A stretch of DNA of 8,398 nucleotides from an uncultured Collinsella sp. (GTDB lineage Bacteria > Actinomycetota > Coriobacteriia > Coriobacteriales > Coriobacteriaceae). A program made the position numbers and the translations under genes. The stretch covers positions 1 to 8,398 of the forward strand of contig UQWG01000064.1 in NCBI GenBank assembly GCA_900544645.1, read 5' to 3'. Shown here one piece after another: positions 6,851 through 8,398 of the stretch. How positions within the stretch are numbered: the stretch's first letter is position 1; each line of letters begins with the position of its first letter. The notes beneath the pieces were generated by a model. That model was not told where the DNA came from. It made no database searches and saw nothing but the letters and a program-made list of their open reading frames with translations.

Positions 6851-8398
6851 TTATTCCAAAGGCGTATTTAAAACCCAGCCCCACTGAGGCGTGGCGGTAG
6901 TGTGGTAGTAGTTCAGCCACCAGGCCAGTGATGTCGTCCTAATGTAACCGATGTTATCCATAACCATACCGCTACCAACGTAAATAGCTATGTGTCCCCA
7001 GCGAGCCCCCGCATTAGTATGCGTATGAGTAGGGACCGCAACAATCATTCCAACCTTAAGCTGCGATATATCTCGACTGTGACACCAATTCCAAAACATA
7101 TCGCATGCGTCACCGTTGGGATAAGACCCCAGCACGGGATAAAAAACCTCGCTAACCCACTCCGAGCACAATCCCACTCCAGGAGAAGAAACGTTGTAGC
7201 AGCGGCTAACAATTTGAGACTGAAAGGAAGTACGGGCAGAACGCTCGGGCTCCACCCAAGCACCAGCAGCATTAAAAAAATACTCGCCATTATCGATACT
7301 GTTCCAGCCGGTTGCCATTTGACCTGACGACATAAGGTAATACCATAGCCCGTCGTCATCGCGGAACCAGCCTGTATTCATAACGCCAGATTCGTTGTCG
7401 AGGTGATACCACCTCTCGCCAATTAATTGCCAACCGTGCTGTAGCACCCCGTTTAAATCTGTGTAAAACCACGTCTGAGCCGCGGAAGACCAATACCAGC
7501 CTACTATAGGCTTTCCTTCAGCGTCGTTGAGCTTAATTGCGCCCACGCTGTCCTTGACACCCGATAACACAATTGCGCCGCTGCTGCACGCATAATATGC
7601 GTTTCCATCTTGCGAGAAGACCCAGGCGTTGCACTCTAATGCGCCGCCACTATCCGAATCCAAATAGTACCAATTACCATTTACAGACTGAAATCCTTCG
7701 AGCATGGCGCCATTATTATTGGAATCAAGCAAATACCAGCTAGAATCAAAGTAAAACCATCCTGTGCGAATCGCTCCAGAGCCATTGGCGCAATACCATG
7801 TCCCATCGTCAACAAACCAACCAGTGTTCATGGATCCAGATTGAGAAAAATGATACAAACTGCCGTTTACAAGTTTAAAGCCCGTAGCCATTGATCCGGA
7901 AGGCTCAAGCCAATACCAAGTATTGCCAAGGAGCAGCCAGCCAGTATGCATAGCACCCGAACCGTCCAAATAGTACCAGTTATGATTGTCTAAAACCCAA
8001 CCGGTCTTCATTGAACCTGATGTTTCGTCAAGGAAGAACCAATGACCGCCGATGGCAGCCCATCCCTTCAAATGCGCACAGGATTCAGAGAATAAGTGCC
8101 ATCCATCACTCAGGTATCTCCAGCCAGTAGCTGCGTAGCCTTCGGAATCAAAATAATATTCGGCTCCCCCAATAGTCAGAAAACAGTTTGACGGCCAACC
8201 ACCGGCCTCATATCTCCACCACCATTTACCGTTTTCGCAGACCCAAGAACCAGGAAGGGCGATTTTGTTATCAGAAGAGCGAACAATCTGGAACGACAAC
8301 CGGGTGGTAGCGCCAGCGTAGTCCCCTAGCCCATTTACAGCTATATCAGCACAGCCAGGTGCAACATTATTCGCATAAAAGACTTCATAATCGGTCCC
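6851..8398 (-). CDS. Cell-wall-binding repeat protein with C-terminal NlpC/P60- or CHAP-like cysteine peptidase domain (partial)
   Basis: The frame is open to the right edge, so the N-terminus and any signal peptide are missing; 515 residues are visible. Residues 1 to about 40 (YEVFYANN..PGCADIAVNGLGDYAG) look like the end of an Ig-like or YDG-type surface repeat. From about 50 to 380 run some 14 choline/glucan-binding-type repeats of about 20 aa with the pattern WYYLD-GSGAM-TGW. The C-terminus resembles a cysteine peptidase: Cys411 in GLCSEWVSEVF, His469 in WGHIAIYVGSG, and Asp481 exactly 12 residues later, where NlpC/P60 enzymes usually have a His. This suggests a secreted protein held non-covalently on wall polymer by the repeats, hydrolysing peptidoglycan peptides or amide links; specificity cannot be told. 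A TTG at 8299 is not taken as the start because coding continues in frame upstream of it. It converges on the glycosyltransferase gene and is AT-richer than the rml genes. Confidence 0.87.
   Translation of the reverse strand, partial: GTDYEVFYANNVAPGCADIAVNGLGDYAGATTRLSFQIVRSSDNKIALPGSWVCENGKWWWRYEAGGWPSNCFLTIGGAEYYFDSEGYAATGWRYLSDGWHLFSESCAHLKGWAAIGGHWFFLDETSGSMKTGWVLDNHNWYYLDGSGAMHTGWLLLGNTWYWLEPSGSMATGFKLVNGSLYHFSQSGSMNTGWFVDDGTWYCANGSGAIRTGWFYFDSSWYLLDSNNNGAMLEGFQSVNGNWYYLDSDSGGALECNAWVFSQDGNAYYACSSGAIVLSGVKDSVGAIKLNDAEGKPIVGWYWSSAAQTWFYTDLNGVLQHGWQLIGERWYHLDNESGVMNTGWFRDDDGLWYYLMSSGQMATGWNSIDNGEYFFNAAGAWVEPERSARTSFQSQIVSRCYNVSSPGVGLCSEWVSEVFYPVLGSYPNGDACDMFWNWCHSRDISQLKVGMIVAVPTHTHTNAGARWGHIAIYVGSGMVMDNIGYIRTTSLAWWLNYYHTTATPQWGWVLNTPLE
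7250..8251 (-). repeat. Degenerate tandem wall-binding repeats (coding)
   Basis: About 14 imperfect units of roughly 60-70 bp encode the aromatic and Gly-rich wall-binding motif. Conserved positions are paired aromatics (YY, WY, FF), a turn rich in S, G, D and N, and a TGW or TGF ending. Units diverge most around residues 245-300 of the visible protein, where a spacer (SVGAIKLNDAEGKPIVG) interrupts the pattern. Nucleotide identity between units is low, so this is an old array rather than a recent expansion. Confidence 0.8.

Noticed and set aside
7250..8251. Repetitive stretch as a CRISPR array or DNA satellite
   Set aside because: The periodicity is in the protein (aromatic/TGW repeats); nucleotide units are poorly conserved and have no identical repeats with unique spacers.
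8297..8299. TTG at 8299 as the start of the wall-binding protein
   Set aside because: The same frame stays open to the window edge and encodes an Ig-like surface-repeat pattern, so the true start lies outside.

Overview
The window looks like a surface-polysaccharide locus from a Gram-positive gut bacterium with a moderately high-GC genome. The most likely source is an actinobacterium of the Coriobacteriia (Collinsella/Olsenella type). This rests on GC-rich rml genes, an RmlC domain of the type that begins fused RmlC-RmlD proteins in Actinobacteria, and a wall protein with choline/glucan-binding-type repeats. The genus is inferred, not shown.

Layout. All genes except one glycosyltransferase lie on the minus strand. 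In their direction of transcription (right to left) they are: a partial cell-wall-binding peptidase (8398-6851, cut by the right edge); then, after a hairpin and a plus-strand gene, rmlA (4090-3191), a DUF4869-like gene (3095-2658), a P-loop ATPase gene (2648-1674), rmlB (1598-579) and the start of an rmlC or rmlC-rmlD gene (455 to the left edge). The glycosyltransferase (4247-6718, plus strand) diverges from rmlA across a 156-bp AT-rich promoter region and converges on the wall protein across a perfect 15-bp hairpin. No intergenic gap reaches 300 bp.

How the genes fit together. RmlA, RmlB and RmlC(-D) make dTDP-L-rhamnose from glucose-1-phosphate and dTTP. The 823-aa tandem family-2 glycosyltransferase is a plausible user of activated sugars in wall or capsule polysaccharide assembly. 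The repeat protein carries a C-terminal NlpC/P60- or CHAP-like cysteine peptidase fold and probably binds the envelope polymer non-covalently.

The odd element is the two-gene module between rmlA and rmlB: a DUF4869-like protein and a small ATPase with a possible Toprim-like C-terminal half. It has no evident part in rhamnose synthesis, is visibly less GC-rich than the rml genes around it, and is preceded by a terminator-like hairpin just after rmlA. It is the best candidate here for an undescribed system. The glycosyltransferase and wall protein share its lower GC, so the region is a mosaic of GC-rich housekeeping sugar genes and AT-richer accessory genes.
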